From Malaya genurostris (taxonomy: Eukaryota; Arthropoda; Insecta; Diptera; Culicidae), in the NCBI RefSeq assembly GCF_030247185.1, contig NC_080571.1, positions 246,693,271 through 246,757,270 of the forward strand: a stretch of 64,000 nucleotides of DNA. The letters are read 5' to 3'. The notes under the pieces were generated by a model that saw nothing but the letters and a program-made list of their open reading frames with translations, was not told the DNA's origin and ran no database searches. Every line of letters begins with the position of its first letter. Within the stretch, counting starts at the first letter, position 1. This document shows, in pieces, positions 1 through 10,160 of the stretch. The translations under genes and the position numbers were made by a program.

Positions 1-2
1 AT

Positions 3-1277
3 GGGCTATCTCTTGAGAACATATTTTCCGTGACATGCGACAATGGGGCTAATATGGTGGCAACGGTTAGAAAATTAAACAATGATACGTACGTAATGCC
101 TACAGAGCAGCAGGCTGATGGTACGAACATAGATGAGCTGGATGAGTCGGATGTGATAGAGGATGATAAACAGTGTGAACGAAACGTTACTGCTGAACTG
201 GCCAATGAACTGTCCGAAAGGATTACTCTTGTGAGATGTGCCGTGCATACCTTACAGCTTGCAATACTGGATGTTGTTGATAAATCCGATGAGTCTATCC
301 GAGCCATCACTGCTGTTGCTAGAAAATGTAAGCTGGTGAAGTACCGGTCAGAGTTTGAAAGCTACGATGCTTCATACCCACCCGTCTGGAGTAGGACACG
401 ATGGGGTGGTATATTCAAAATGATGGAATCGTTCGTACACCAAAAAAGGTTTTTTAACCAGTTGGCCGATAATTTTCCCGAACTAGACCTTTCCAATCAA
501 TGGTCGTTCATTGAGCATTACTATGATACGTTTAAGCCGTTGTACATCTGCACAAAGCAAATGCAAGAGAAGCACGTGTCGTTATCTGACTTCTATATGG
601 CATGGCTGATGGCAACGAGTGAGGTACAGAAAGTTCGCGAAAACTCTTTCAGTCCCCATTTACTTCGGTCGTTGAACAATAGATTGAACATTTTGCGCCA
701 ATTGAAGGCGGTTCAGATGGCATTATACCTGGATCCAAGGTTCAACTATCGAGGTTCTAAAATATTCACGGCTGAGGAAAAAGATAAAATTCAGCAATAC
801 ATAGTCGATACATGGGAACGTATCTGCCAACTGGGTAAAACACCGGCTAGTACAAGTAGAGAATCGTCAGAGTCTACCGATGATTTTGATCAGTATCTTA
901 CGCAAATGTTTGGTGAATCCGTGAATCTTGGTTGCGAGACCGGGTTTCTTCAACAAGTTAAGTCTTTGGACCTAGAGCCACGCCAAAAACATAACTACAA
1001 CGTGTGGGACCATTGGTTGCGCCGTAAGACTACGCACCCAGAGATATATGCAGTAGCAATGGTTGTACTATCCACACCATCGAACCAAGTCTCTGTTGAA
1101 CGGTCTTTCAGTGCCCTTGCCTTGGTTCTCTCTAATCAACGCACTGGCCTTGGGAAAGATACGTTGGAAAACATTTTACTTATTAAATTAAACAAAGACT
1201 TATTCTCCAGGGCGCTGGGAACTGCGTATGATTGGAAGGGCCCAATCGACCCGGTTGACGATGATTCTCAGGAATGA
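3..1277 (+). CDS. hAT-family transposase, C-terminal part (5' end outside window)
   Basis: The frame is open from the left edge of the window (codons from base 3 read GLSLENIFSVTCDNGANM) to a TGA at 1275-1277, so the gene starts upstream; the GTG at 30 is not a convincing start. hAT transposases cut and paste DNA elements and leave 8-bp duplications. The RNase H-like core is marked by TCDNGANM near the left edge and by RCAVHTLQLA near residue 70. The C-terminal dimerisation region carries STPSNQVSVERSFSAL around residue 355 (counted from base 30), the typical hATC signature. An acidic insert (near residues 35-50) lies between these parts. No stop or frameshift is seen in the 424 codons present. 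The N-terminal BED finger, if any, lies outside the window. I found no terminal inverted repeat downstream, so the element's right end is unknown. It could be a domesticated hAT gene or an ordinary transposon copy. Confidence 0.85.
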   Translation, partial: GLSLENIFSVTCDNGANMVATVRKLNNDTYVMPTEQQADGTNIDELDESDVIEDDKQCERNVTAELANELSERITLVRCAVHTLQLAILDVVDKSDESIRAITAVARKCKLVKYRSEFESYDASYPPVWSRTRWGGIFKMMESFVHQKRFFNQLADNFPELDLSNQWSFIEHYYDTFKPLYICTKQMQEKHVSLSDFYMAWLMATSEVQKVRENSFSPHLLRSLNNRLNILRQLKAVQMALYLDPRFNYRGSKIFTAEEKDKIQQYIVDTWERICQLGKTPASTSRESSESTDDFDQYLTQMFGESVNLGCETGFLQQVKSLDLEPRQKHNYNVWDHWLRRKTTHPEIYAVAMVVLSTPSNQVSVERSFSALALVLSNQRTGLGKDTLENILLIKLNKDLFSRALGTAYDWKGPIDPVDDDSQE

Positions 1278-1555
1278 ATATGATACCGTTGATGCTCAAC
1301 TGAATGTCGAATGAGACAAATATTGTCGTCTATCACTGGCTCATCGCCGGGTGATAGGGGGATAACTTTTGTTTACATTTTCATGAAATCAATTTCCAAT
1401 GATACTGAAAGGGTTCGGCAGTCATGATACTTGTTATGATTCAATTAGCGACAATCGTCGTTGGGTGGACGATGATATATGTGTTGTCTCAATGTAAGCT
1501 CGAGTCACCATTGTGATAACGAATTTTTTCAGCACTGATACTTACTCAAACAACG
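1278..1555. other. no recognised feature (3' flank of hAT frame)
   Basis: This is AT-rich sequence after the transposase stop. I see no open frame, no repeat and no obvious terminal inverted repeat of the hAT element. Confidence 0.5.
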
Positions 1556-1559
1556 TTTA

Positions 1560-1875
1560 CTAAGCACAGTTCTTTTAACCCGTTCCGAAAACATTCGTTT
1601 TGTTTTGTCAATAAACCGAAAGTCGCCATCTTGGTATTCGGAGCCCATTTAAACATCGTTTTCCGACATTTACTCATCAAACCCGTTCCAAAAAATATCC
1701 ATATTATAGGGGTTTTCAAGGAATATCAATAAACCGGAAGTCGCCATCTTGAAATTCAGAACCACCTCAAACATCATTTTCCGACATCTACTCATCAAAC
1801 CCGTTGCAAAATTACCCATATTGTAAGGGTTTTCAAGGAATATCAATAAATCGGAAGTCGCCATCTTGGAAATTG
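1560..1875 (-). repeat. 117-bp-unit satellite, about 2.5 units
   Basis: The core AGTCGCCATCTTG recurs at about 1621, 1738 and 1856, a spacing of about 117 bases. The units share blocks such as TTTCCGACAT, CTCATCAAACCCGTT and TTTTCAAGGAATATCAATAAA-like DNA. The same unit, mostly in the opposite orientation, occurs at 26315-26415 with 31284-31396, at 33690-34085 and at 48411-48600. At the two last places it sits inside elements with TACACC ends. Short open frames here are shadows of the repeat. Confidence 0.85.
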
Positions 1876-1924
1876 ATGCTGCTTAGGACATCCTTTCCCT
1901 GTAAATACTAATAATTTTCGTAAT

Positions 1925-2440
1925 ACTAATATAATGGTATAAGTAACGTAATCGACAAAACGTACTTTAGTTCTTACCATTAATTTTTTTCGGAGATAGC
2001 TGAGCCGATTTCAATAACTTGTTAGGCTTGTTTGGAAATTACTATTGGACAATTGATCACGTTCAAAGATCAAACGGCTGTGGCTTCTGGTTCCGACGAT
2101 ATAATGGTAAAAGTGACGTAACCAGCTAAACGCGCTTTTTCTCTTCGCTGAATTTTCTCGTGACGGCTAAACCGATTTCAACAAAGATAGGCTCGTTTGG
2201 GAACTACTATTGGTCCATTATACTGGTTTGAAGTTCAAAGGACTGTCACATAAGGTTCCGCTGATATAATGGCATAAGTGACATAAACGCCAGAACTTAT
2301 TACCGCTCAATTTTCTTGTATATGTATTCAATGATATCAATAATTTTTGGCTCATTCGACACCAAAATTGGGCTATAGGTCGATTTCGAAGATCATACGG
2401 TTCTAGTTTCGGAGATATACAAGTGACGTGATCAAAAAAG
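1925..2440. repeat. degenerate tandem repeat, period about 170 bases, about 3 units
   Basis: Each unit contains a GATATAATGGTATAAGTGAC-like block, an ATTTTCTCGTGA-like block and a TTGGCTCGTTTGG-like block. They recur around 1930-2050, 2100-2200 and 2265-2365. The units are strongly diverged. No coding potential is seen. Confidence 0.6.
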
Positions 2441-3060
2441 TATATTTTCTATCCGCATAATTATTTCAAGCGTATTATTGCTAACACTCTTGATCTGAGA
2501 AATGTAGACGAATATGTGACATAAACGCTGACGCATGCTTTTGTGAACTATCCGAATCCATCTGAATAAATTGGTGTCAAAAATGAGCTCAAATTAGTGT
2601 TGGAAAACACCTTCAATAAAAGGGCAAAAATTATTCTAATGATATTGTGTCGATGAAAGAGAAAGGCATTATCATACCACTAGGTGGATCCAACAAGTTT
2701 TTTATCAAAAACTTGATGTTTTGCAAATACCTTAAATTTTTTTATGCAGGATTGTTACGAAAACTTTCAAAATCAAAACGCGCGAAATCCACGCGAAGTC
2801 GAGAACTAAATCGCGCGAAATCCGCGCAAAGTTGGAAAATAAAAAGCACGATTTTCGATCGAAGCATTATACAACTATTTTAATGCAGGCGATACTTTCA
2901 CAGAACTTGAAAATTCACTTAAATATAATTTAAAACTCTGCATAATTTTGTCATATAAAGACAATAAATATGTCCGCGTACAACACGTCAACACACGTAC
3001 AAACTCCATGAAAACGATTTCATTTTTTATTCTCTTTTCGATGTCCTTAGTGAATTTATA
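2441..3060. other. no gene; short internal duplication
   Basis: AT-rich sequence. A short CGCGAAATCC-type motif is repeated at about 2779 and 2814, in a 78-codon frame I do not think is a gene. Confidence 0.4.
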
Positions 3061-3064
3061 CTCT

Positions 3065-4260
3065 CTGAAGCACGGACAATGTTAGGGTGAAAATGAAATG
3101 GCTTGCAAATGTGATTTTGAAAGAAGTTAAACAGATTTCAGCAAAGACAATATATTTGCTTCAACTTCTTCTTGCTCGGCAAGCTTTTCCTTCTCGGTAA
3201 GAAGAATTTTAAGATAGCCCACATCAGCATGATCTACTACGAAGTCGACAAGTCGATGAAACATTTGTTATATATGCGCACATGCTAGCAATGGGCTCGT
3301 TATACCCATAACTAGTTCTAACATAGGGAATCCGAAGAAATAAAAGGATCGAAGATTACGACGTCGAATGTCTAATTGTAACAATTGCAATAGCTCGTAG
3401 CAATCGATTCGTGACTGAACAAGGTCTGCCACAAAACTACAAACATCGCGACGGACAGATAAGAAATCGAGACCAATCAGTTTTCAGCTGTCATGGTAGT
3501 ACGATAAGTTTAAAGAATATCTCCATGAAAGACGCCAGAGAGCGAATCGGACAAATTTGTGTTGAATCACTTCAATGTGTTTGATATCGTGTTGGTAATA
3601 AGGTGACCAGATAACAGCAGCATATTCGATAGTTAAGCTAACTATGTACAAGCAATGTACATCAGAATAAATTTTAGTAACGCGAGAAATAAATTCTAAT
3701 AGCCTAGAGGCTTAGTAAACTCTATGTGCTTTTTCAAATTTAACTTGGCATCATCCAGAAGATTATCAGTCCTTAACAGACGTTGTGCGTTCGATAACAG
3801 TTTGTGAAACATTATAATCGAACTTAAATACAGACTTTGTGCTACTAAAAGAGATGACGGAGCATTGAGTGATTTAGTGACATTTCAATTCATTTTGTTG
3901 ATGTTACACCAATTAGTTAAATTATCCAAATGTTCTTGTAGGAACTATGAGTCGGCTGCAGATTTAATTATATGATTATGTAGATCGTTGAGATACAATA
4001 AAAATATAAACGGGCCAAGGTAACATCCTTGAGGAACTCCAGAGGTAACAGCGAATGGTAAGGTTTTACAGTCTCCTATTAGCACTATTATTTCATGACC
4101 AATTAGATATGATCGAGGCCAATTTAAAAATGACCCGTTAAATCCCAGTCTACTTAACTTGGAGATCGTTATGTGATGATTGATTTTGTCGAACTCAGCA
4201 GCAAAATCGGTGTATATAGAATCTACTTGTAGTCTCAGATATGTAGTCAGAGCAACTATC
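3065..4260 (-). pseudogene. decayed non-LTR retrotransposon reverse transcriptase, C-terminal half (CR1-like)
   Basis: Reading the minus strand gives SGVPQGCYLGPFIFLLYLND at about 4050-3980, which is the RT region around the catalytic core. Further on come EYAAVIWSPYYQHD at about 3625-3585 and the arginine-rich stretch VRRDVC, typical of the region after the RT in CR1-like and related insect LINEs. The reading frame is broken by several stops and shifts and no open frame longer than about 60 codons remains, so the copy is dead. The endonuclease and ORF1 are missing. A related but separate copy lies at 38746-39640, on the same strand. The clade assignment is tentative. Confidence 0.7.
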
Positions 4261-4661
4261 TGTTATAAAATCCAGAACTGTGATTCCATACAGCGCTCAA
4301 CGCAGCAATTTCACGATAAATGGATACTTTTGTAAATTAGGATTTCTTTCAAATTTCAGGAAGAATTCCAGAACGCAAAGAGCAATTGAAAATGTTAGAT
4401 AGTGGAACCAACAAACTATTATAACAATTTCATATCACCACGGATGGAATCCCGTCGGGTCCAGCACTAGACGAACGTTACAACTTTTTCTTCTTCGTTT
4501 CTTTTATTGTCCAACTTCGCTTAGTAAACCTGTCGTGCAAATTTTGCTTTAATAATAATGTATGATTTTTATCATACACAAAATTGGTGAATATATTATC
4601 GAAGAATAGTAATCCATTAATTACGTTCTTTGCATTATTGAACGTGTTTTTACTGAGACTA

Positions 4662-5835
4662 CACGGAAAGACCGAAATTAGTATTTTGGCGAAAAAATTA
4701 GTTGATTTTCTGATTTTAGTTAGTTATTTTTTGAGACAACTAAAAAAATCTTACTTTTGCTAATTTAGTTTTTTTAATTCTGATTCTCTTAATAATAATA
4801 AAATATTTGTTGAAATGGCTATTTTTTTAGTTGAATTCACCAATTAATAGTGCTGTCATTTTTTAGCTAAGGCACGCTTCATATCCATTCAACTAATTTT
4901 TTAGTTGAATTAGAGAAATAAAACGTTGTTTTCAACCAACATAAATGGTTGAATTGGTTTTTGCAATTAGCAGCTATATGGCGCTCGTTAACACCGTAAT
5001 GACTACTAGCCACTAGATGGCACACTACTACCGAAAAAAATTTCAGTCGCGGTTCTCTTTTCTATATTTGCAGGTATAAATACGATGTTGTATTGGAGAA
5101 AAAGACATAAGCGAAACATAGACTTCTTATTGAAAATTTTACTTCTAAATCGTTGTTTTCTTCATTCGACTTCGCGAAATCGACTCTCTCACTGAAAACT
5201 TTGAGCACTCGGAAAACAAAAACCGAATACAAGTAGTACACCGGAAGGCGTAGCCCGGAATGAGAAGATACAAAAAAACATCATTCGACGTGTACAATTA
5301 GAGTGCAACATTCGAAACTCACTTCACTGTTTCGCGTAAAAACAATATTACCCACAATCGCTTCAACTGCGCACAAATTCTAAATAAATACACTTTCCAC
5401 TAACAGTTTACGTCATTTTTACATATCGGTTTAGAAATTTATATAGGAATATATCGTAACACATGCGAAAAACATCTAAACAATTTGCGAGCAGTTTCAA
5501 CAAGACTGTCCCTTTTAGTTTTTTAATGGATTGTTTTGCTTCGACACTACTGTCCTTCAGTAATGACGGTGATAGATAAATAGAATCAAAGTTTCTGATT
5601 TTAATAACGAAATTAGTTGTCAATGAGAATTTCGTGTTGGATTGAAATATTGCTGGTTTGTGTCCAGAATATTCGCCAACTAAACACATTCTCTAAAAAT
5701 AAGAGTTTTTTTCAGCACAGTAAATTCTAAATTTTAACTAATTTTATAGTTATTTTGGAAATTTTGTTGTTAAAATCAACTAATTCAAAAACAGTAATAC
5801 GAATTAGGCGCAGAGCTAATTTCGGTCGTTCCGTG
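4662..5835. mobile_element. 1.17-kb TIR element with TA target duplications
   Basis: The ends are inverted repeats: CACGGAAAGACCGAAATTAG at 4662 and its complement, with one mismatch (CACGGAACGACCG), ending at 5835. TA dinucleotides flank both ends (4660-4661 and 5836-5837), as for Tc1/mariner-type targets. Subterminal stretches are rich in AACTAAAAA and its complement TTTTTAGTT. There is no transposase frame, so it is non-autonomous. It carries one 93-codon open frame on the minus strand. Confidence 0.8.
5408..5689 (-). CDS. unassigned 93-aa open frame inside the TIR element
   Basis: An ATG at 5689-5687 opens 93 codons that start MCLVGEYSGHKP and end NRYVKMT. I do not recognise the product. 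No signal peptide or membrane segment is evident. It lies wholly within the 4662-5835 element, so it may be chance or a captured fragment of host sequence. The rest of the element is much poorer in open frames. Confidence 0.2.
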   Translation of the reverse strand: MCLVGEYSGHKPAIFQSNTKFSLTTNFVIKIRNFDSIYLSPSLLKDSSVEAKQSIKKLKGTVLLKLLANCLDVFRMCYDIFLYKFLNRYVKMT

Positions 5836-5837
5836 TA

Positions 5838-6265
5838 TATCTTCCATCAGACATCAATATCTTTGAGTACGAAAATCTTCTTTCGATTTCCGCATTAGAA
5901 TGAGGAAATGCAATCACATATATCGAAAAGTTTTTGTAATTCCTGGTAACAGTACTGCTGAAATAGCAATTTGTAATCACTCGTCATCGAAGAGCATAAA
6001 ATCGAAAGTTTGTTCACTCAAGAAAACATTTGTTAGTACCGCCGTAAATTTTGGTCTCATCAAGGTTGTTTACGCCAAAGTGTAAGTTTCAGTAGACAGT
6101 TTAAGTGAGCTTTACTGTATACACAACAGAAACCGATTAGTGATAGGATTCGAGCAGTTATACAAGCAGCAGACAGTATTAAAGATTACGATACATACTT
6201 TCCGTTACATCTTACGGTATGTGCTTTCCGGTAGAGACAAATTGTGTTCCTATAATAATGTACGC
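5838..6265. other. no recognised feature
   Basis: The only open frame is 61 codons (5900-6085), with no recognisable motif. No repeats were noticed. Confidence 0.4.
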
Positions 6266-6267
6266 AG

Positions 6268-6440
6268 ACTATAAAAGCGTAGTGCAGATCAGATCAGGCG
6301 CGATCGTGCGATCGTACGATAGTGCGATCGTACGACGGTACGATAGTGCTATCGTACGACAGTACGATAGTACGATTAAACGTTAAGTCATATATGTTAG
6401 TCAGTCCAAGTCTTATAGTGATCGTTGTAATAAATACAGT
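6268..6440 (+). promoter_or_regulatory. LTR-like TATA to AATAAA region (tentative)
   Basis: TATAAAAG lies at 6270-6277. About 15-25 bases downstream is GATCAGATCAGG, a possible start region. An AATAAA at 6429-6434 follows at a distance typical of the U3-R-U5 order of a retroelement LTR. Between them sits the 8-bp repeat described separately. I could not place TG...CA ends or a target duplication, so a host promoter or chance remain possible. Confidence 0.3.
6301..6376. repeat. 8-bp tandem repeat, about 9.5 copies (CGATCGTA type)
   Basis: Units such as CGATCGTG, CGATCGTA, CGATAGTG, CGACGGTA and CGATAGTA follow one another in register. Many are near-palindromic. The apparent protein in this region (SYDRTIV repeats on the minus strand) is an artefact of the repeat. 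Confidence 0.9.
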
Positions 6441-8100
6441 TAGTGTTAAATAGTATCCGCGAGTTTTCACTTCGTCGCGAGAATCCGAACACTTGTCCGA
6501 CAAAACTACAAACGGTAATGTGCGCAAACAAAGGTGAAAATTCACCAATTCAGTCAGCTCGACCAATTGCTGAAACGTTCGCTCATCTTTAATTTCATGG
6601 GGTTCCATAAAACTCACAAGCTTCAAAAAATTGCAAAGAACCTTTCTTTTCGAACAAATGATTCACAAATTTGAAGTGATGATTCTTGTAATTCGCACCA
6701 TCGCAATAAAAACGAAGCAACTGTAACAACCCTGTTTATGCTATAACGATCTCGCGTTATTATTCTATTTTGTTTTCTTTATAATTCTTGGGAAAATATT
6801 AAATATTTATTCAACTGAATATATGTTCAAAACAATTTCTTGCAACTTCTTAGACATTTTTTGTACAATTAACAGATACCGAGTTACAACCATGGAAGTG
6901 AAATACCACATCTCTGCTCAATGTAGTGCTTCAAAAAATAAGATCAAAATTAATGCCTTATCACAGTGGTCTTTCTTATATCTTGAACAGCTACAAAAAC
7001 CAATAATATTATTAAATCATAAAATTATTCACATCAAGTGAAAATAAATTTTACGTCTGCTAGCGGCTCAAACCGAACATTCGTTGTAAGCCAAACTCCT
7101 AACTAACCGAAATTTCTTACTTCAATAACTAGGTCAAATGCTTCCCTAACTCATAGAGGTTTTTGGTATCGAAGTTGCTCGTACCGTTTTTATCCGTTAG
7201 TAAGTTGGCGCGGTGCCACTTTCGAAAAGTCACTCTGGAACAATTTGCCCATACTTACCTTCTGTTCTTTCTCATCCATCGGATTTCCTTTCTGATCGAA
7301 AGCAGTAAACACAAGCTTATCACTCCCCCAACATAACTGCAAGTTTTTTTTTGCGCTTTTTCTCGAACAAATCGAGATGGATTCAGTAGAAGATTTTATG
7401 GCTTTTAGTGTACCATGATGATGACAATTTTCATCCTGCTAAGTCGCACCTCCCACTCATTTGAATTCTGCACGGAAAGAAATCCGTTACTGCTACTCAT
7501 GATAAAAAAAATCTTGAAACCAATCATTTTGACTTCTTATGAAGTCATTATAATTATAATTATTCATCGTTTTAATTATGGTCAGAAAATGCGTTTCTTG
7601 ACGAATGAGTTTCATTCAAAACTCGTTACTCCAATTTTCTACCCGTATATCACTTTTGTCACAACCTTTTGCCTCAATTGATTTGATAGATTACTCAATA
7701 GATTAATGATGAGGCAAAAAGTGGACATTTGCAAACAAGAACTACTTAAAACATTTACTTGATACATAATAATAAATTGCGTTTTTTACCTATTGGCAGA
7801 CAGAGAAATGAAAACATAAAGATAATGTATAGGAAATTGAAATCATGAAAGACTAAAGGTAGCCTTTCATTTGACAAACAACAACGTTATAATTTGTATG
7901 AATATATCTGAATGGATTTTTATTAATTGGATTTGGCCGTTGTTGTTAGAATAGTAGCTAACGAAGATCGAAAAATAAATTGGACTATAAATTAGGAGCA
8001 CCATTACCTTGTGTGACCACTTTGTTTGTTTAGTTTCATAGAAATAACAACACAGGCTGTTTTGATCCACCTAAATATTTGAAATAATATGATTTTGCAA
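6380..8100. other. no recognised feature
   Basis: AT-rich sequence with only short open frames (under 90 codons) that lack recognisable motifs. No tandem or inverted repeat was noticed. Confidence 0.4.
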
Positions 8101-8160
8101 ACGTTTTTTCATTTAGGGGTTATCCTATGTTTGTGCTTTGGGCACATAACCGTTTTTACT

Positions 8161-8578
8161 TTTCTTTACGTTTCGTCTTAGACTCGTCAGTGCAGAGCAG
8201 TTCAAATTGAACTGCTTAGTGCAAACTTAAACAGTTCAATTTGAACCGCTAAGCAGACGTAAAGTTAATGCTACTTGCAAAACACTTTTTCAATTGGCAC
8301 CGAAGTGCCATGTCTTTTCTGACGTGCCGAACGAAAACGTCTTTTTCGACTAATACTGGCCGATTCAGGTATGGTCATTCCAGTATTAGTCGAAAAAGAC
8401 GTTTTCGTTCGGCACGTCAGAAAAGACATGGCACTTCGGTGCCAATTGAAAAAGTGTTTTGCAAGTAGCATTAACTTTACGTCTGCTTAGCGGTTCAAAT
8501 TGAACTGTTTAAGTTTGCACTAAGCAGTTCAATTTGAACTGCTCTGCACTGACGAGTCTAAGACGAAACGTAAAGAAA
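8161..8578. mobile_element. 418-bp near-perfect palindrome: foldback element
   Basis: The left arm (8161-8359) and right arm (8380-8578) are 199 bases each and are reverse complements with no mismatch that I found. They are separated by a 20-base spacer. The outer end reads TTTCTTTACGTTTCGTCTTA. Each arm contains smaller palindromes (AGTTCAAATTGAACT) and GCACCGAAGTGC. A 55-base module just outside the left end (8106-8160, TCATTTAGGGG...GCACATAACC) recurs beside the related copy at 12 kb. The two 66-codon frames on opposite strands both come from the palindrome and are not genes. Near-perfect arms suggest recent origin or gene conversion. Confidence 0.9.
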
Positions 8579-8845
8579 CGTTTTTTGCAAAAAATAAAAA
8601 TTATTAATTTTGGAAAAGAATTTATTCAGATTAAAATAAATGAGTATTTCACTGTTTTGCTATTCCAATGCACAGCATTTAAGATACTAGTTGGAATCGC
8701 TTAAAAAATATGTTTATCACATCCTTCCATTTGAATCGTAGTTGAAATCTTCAAATTTTAAAACATAACGCCTGAATACATGTTGCAAAGAACATCATTG
8801 TAGCAAAAATACGCCTGAAGCATACCCATCAATGTAAATTGAGCT
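8579..8845. other. no recognised feature
   Basis: AT-rich spacer between the palindrome and the SINE. Confidence 0.4.
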
Positions 8846-8850
8846 ACGCT

Positions 8851-9051
8851 TGTCCCGGGTTGGCGGTTCAATGCATAGGACGCTGGTGTTACAAGCCAGT
8901 TGTCGTATGTTCGAGCCCCGACCTGGAAGGATTCTTAGTGTCAGTAGGATCCATAGTACTACTAGCCATGCAATGATTATGTATACTAAGAATCGGCTGC
9001 GAAGTCTGTTGAAACAGAAAGGCCAAATTCCACAAAAGGAATGTAATGCCA
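8851..9051 (+). mobile_element. tRNA-derived SINE (tRNA-Val-like head)
   Basis: The head resembles a tRNA. TGGCGGTTCAATGCATAGG (8861-8879) fits box A, and TGTTCGAGCCC (8908-8918) fits box B. A five-pair anticodon-like stem CTGGT/GCCAG encloses the loop GTTACAA, giving the anticodon position TAC. There is no matching acceptor stem, and the sequence runs on into a non-tRNA body, so this is not a tRNA gene. A second copy at 52566-52720 on the minus strand shares the body up to GGAATGTAATGCCA. The first copy keeps both Pol III boxes. Confidence 0.8.
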
Positions 9052-10158
9052 GGACTTTGCTTTGCTTCGAATTTCAACGAAATCTGCCCAAATGGTTCAT
9101 GATCCGAAAATTTTTAATCATGGAGCATGAAATTATACTCTTCACGTCAAATCATGGAATCGGGATTTTGCCCGTTTGCACTTTCAAAGTGCGACCATCG
9201 AAAATCAGCTCTTGATATGAACTAGGTGCTCGAGAGCTGCCAGCTAAAAGGTTACTACGGTGATGGGACTACAGTTTATTAACATAATTAAACTAATATA
9301 TTTTTCTCAAAGATTTAAAATTGTAATTGAATTATTTCAATTTTTTGGTTGCTACTGCGATTCTGATTGTAATCAACTCATATAAGTCTATCCCATGCAA
9401 ACGAAAATCTTAGAAAGAAACTCTTAAAAATCTTAAAATAAGCGCAAATTCAGGATTCTCTAAATCTAGGGATCACGGGATAAATGTTGTTATTAGCTGA
9501 AGAAAGAGATCAATAATTCGTATATTTATTTATTCCAAGTCAATAGGAAATCTCAGTTCAACATTTTAATATTATATATAAGGGAGTTTAATGCGGAGGA
9601 TATCGAGAAAGCAATAGAGAAAAAAATATTTTCAGTGTGTTGAGCCGCCAGGTCGCGCTAGCAGTTCAACATAAACTGCTACGCACTGATGAGTCAAAAA
9701 CGAAACGTAAAATCAATTAAAAGTTTTGGACTCGTTAAAGTGCTTCGATTTCACGTTATTTAAATGTCATATTATTTTAAATGTGATTTTCATTTGAATT
9801 ATTCGAAAAAAAATAACAGTCGACCATGCGTCTCAATTAAAATTCTATTAGAAGGAAACGCACGGTTCATAAACTAGTGATCCTTTATCCAGAGATCAGC
9901 AGAGACATTGCTATGATTACAATTAAACTGTCAAAAGCGGTTTCAATCTGCATATTTACAATTGCTTTGTTGTTCGTTGTTCACCATCAATAGGGTGCAA
10001 GCGGTGCTAGAATTTTCGCTATGTATATCTCTGGTCTGGTATATCTGGTTTTAGATCACATTCCTAATTTATTTTTTTATTTTTTCGGAAAACAACAAAA
10101 TAACCACTCTAGCTCCGTCAATACCGCTGTTAAAGGTCTGGGAAAATTGTCTCCTATC
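9052..10158. other. no gene; one foldback-family fragment
   Basis: Mostly AT-rich sequence with no convincing frame. The exception is the foldback fragment at 9655-9712, listed separately. Confidence 0.4.
9655..9712 (-). repeat. fragment of the foldback-element family
   Basis: AGCAGTTCAACATAAACTGC is followed by GCACTGATGAGTCAAAAACG and AAACGTAAAA. This matches, with differences, the right-hand end of the elements at 8161-8578 and 11960-12825. Only about 58 bases are present. Confidence 0.7.
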
Positions 10159-10160
10159 TA

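Noticed and set aside
8268..8471. Two 66-aa frames with the same N terminus on opposite strands
   Set aside because: They arise from the perfect palindrome, so one sequence is read twice.
8851..8925. Possible functional tRNA-Val gene
   Set aside because: It has boxes A and B and an anticodon-like loop, but no acceptor-stem pairing. It continues into a SINE body that is repeated at 52566.
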